The translations under genes were made by a program, and so were the position numbers. A model generated the notes under the pieces. That model was not told the DNA's origin and did not search any database. It worked only from the letters and a program-made list of their open reading frames with translations. A stretch of 7,309 nucleotides of DNA from Candidatus Omnitrophota bacterium (GTDB lineage Bacteria; Omnitrophota; Gorgyraeia; Zapsychrales; Zapsychraceae), in contig JAGYNW010000097.1 in assembly GCA_018399915.1 (NCBI GenBank), positions 1 through 7,309 of the forward strand, written 5' to 3'. Of this stretch, positions 6,963-7,309 are shown piece after piece. Within the stretch, counting starts at the first letter, position 1. Every line of letters starts with the position of its first letter.

Positions 6963-6977
6963 CGCAAATGCGCAAAT
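6963..6977 (-). repeat. Tandem 7-base direct repeat at the predicted gcvT transcription start
   Basis: CGCAAAT occurs at 6963-6969 and again at 6971-6977 (ATTTGCG on the minus strand), with one base between. It lies directly downstream of the -10 box and spans the predicted transcription start. A repressor binding site is possible but inferred from position only. Confidence 0.35.
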
Positions 6978-7006
6978 ATTTTATACAAATCTCATTTTCT
7001 TGTAAA
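6978..7006 (-). promoter_or_regulatory. Sigma70-like promoter of the gcvT-gcvH-gcvPA-gcvPB-lplA operon
   Basis: The minus strand shows TTTACA (7001-7006, five of six matches to the -35 consensus), a 17-base spacer, and TAAAAT (6978-6983, five of six to the -10). Transcription is expected near 6971, giving a leader of about 50 bases before gcvT. That is too short for a glycine riboswitch, and I see none further upstream. Confidence 0.6.
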
Positions 7007-7016
7007 GGCAATTCAT

Positions 7017-7056
7017 CGGAATTCCGCGGATTTCCCAAGCCTTTGGCCAACTTGGG
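7017..7056. repeat. Cluster of palindromes upstream of the gcvT promoter
   Basis: Several perfect palindromes lie close together: CGGAATTCCG (7017-7026), TCCGCGGA (7023-7030) and TTGGCCAA (7043-7050). The last lies inside an inverted repeat of CCCAAG (7034-7039) and CTTGGG (7051-7056). They sit 11 to 50 bases upstream of the -35 box, where activator or repressor sites often lie. Function is inferred from position; the rest of the 6922-7139 gap shows no gene. Confidence 0.35.
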
Positions 7057-7139
7057 GCGGGTGTGTCTTCATTTATGGATCTTATTCCTAAAGGAAGGGA
7101 TTCCTTGATTCGAAGCACATTTTTCAAGAAAAAAATTCA

Positions 7140-7213
7140 CGCGCCTAGGAGGATTCGAACCCCCGACACCCAGTTCCGAAGACTGGTGCTCTATCCAGCT
7201 GAGCTATAGGCGC
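7140..7213 (-). tRNA. tRNA-Arg (anticodon UCG)
   Basis: The minus strand folds into a complete cloverleaf. The acceptor stem is GCGCCTA with TAGGCGC (7 bp). The D arm is GCTC/GAGC with GG in the loop. The anticodon stem is CCAGT/ACTGG around the loop CTTCGGA, giving anticodon TCG at 7177-7179, which reads CGA and possibly other CGN codons. The variable loop is 5 bases. The T arm is GGGGG/CCTCC with loop TTCGAAT. The discriminator is G (7140), and the next bases are TGA, so the CCA end is not encoded and must be added by a nucleotidyltransferase. A run of seven U follows shortly downstream (7129-7135) and may aid termination, though no GC-rich hairpin precedes it. Confidence 0.96.
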
Positions 7214-7267
7214 ATAAATCTTATAAGCGGAATAATGCCTGGCGACCGCATCCCGGTTCCAAGATTC

Positions 7268-7296
7268 AGAATACCATTTCTGAGATAAATAGTAAA
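7268..7296 (-). promoter_or_regulatory. Candidate promoter of tRNA-Arg
   Basis: The minus strand shows TTTACT (7291-7296), a 17-base spacer, and TATTCT (7268-7273) preceded by the TGG extension. Transcription would start near 7261 and give a leader of about 50 bases before the mature tRNA. Both hexamers match the consensus at four of six positions, so support is moderate. Confidence 0.4.
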
Positions 7297-7309
7297 TATA
7301 TCACTTTTA

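Noticed and set aside
6922..7050. A 43-codon N-terminal extension of gcvT from ATG 7050
   Set aside because: The extra residues do not resemble GcvT, the extension contains the predicted promoter, and ATG 6921 has a Shine-Dalgarno and the family-typical N-terminus and length.
7091..7106. Hairpin AAGGAA-GGGA-TTCCTT downstream of the tRNA
   Set aside because: The stem is a 6-bp purine/pyrimidine repeat with no U-tract after it. It does not look like a terminator and no other role is evident.

Overview
The window is a bacterial chromosomal segment in which every gene supported by the sequence lies on the minus strand, so it reads right to left. It carries a compact glycine cleavage operon downstream of a tRNA gene, followed by a predicted lipoprotein of the S41 protease fold and the first part of a glycosyltransferase that runs off the left edge. 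I see no mobile elements, CRISPR arrays or signs of recent transfer. Base composition is moderate and even.

Organism: the P-protein is split into two subunits (gcvPA and gcvPB), the encoded tRNA has no 3' CCA, there is a lipobox-type lipoprotein, and a short LplA-like ligase follows the operon. Split P-proteins occur in Firmicutes, Thermotogae, archaea and many uncultured bacterial phyla. The protein style is reminiscent of Candidatus Omnitrophota or related lineages, but that is a low-confidence inference that needs database comparison.

Layout from right to left: a sigma70-like promoter (7268-7296) precedes tRNA-Arg(UCG) (7140-7213). An intergenic stretch of about 220 bases then holds clustered palindromes and a strong-looking promoter (7001-7006 and 6978-6983). 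Next come gcvT, gcvH, gcvPA, gcvPB and an LplA-like lipoate ligase, with gaps of 112, 39, 72 and 17 bases (taking the gcvH start at 5708). After a gap of 84 bases comes the S41 family lipoprotein, which seems to have its own extended -10 promoter placed so that the mRNA would start at the ATG. A gap of 50 bases then leads to the truncated family 2 glycosyltransferase.

How the genes work together: GcvPA/GcvPB (PLP) decarboxylates glycine and loads the aminomethyl group on the lipoyl arm of GcvH. GcvT transfers the carbon to tetrahydrofolate and releases ammonia. The LplA-like protein probably attaches lipoate to the GcvH lysine, so the operon encodes both the carrier and a likely enzyme for modifying it. 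Dihydrolipoamide dehydrogenase (L-protein) is not in the window and must come from elsewhere.

The operon is a known system. The points most worth a second look are the absence of a visible glycine riboswitch, the possible leaderless promoter, the S41 protein lacking the canonical catalytic lysine, and the ligase lacking the usual accessory domain.
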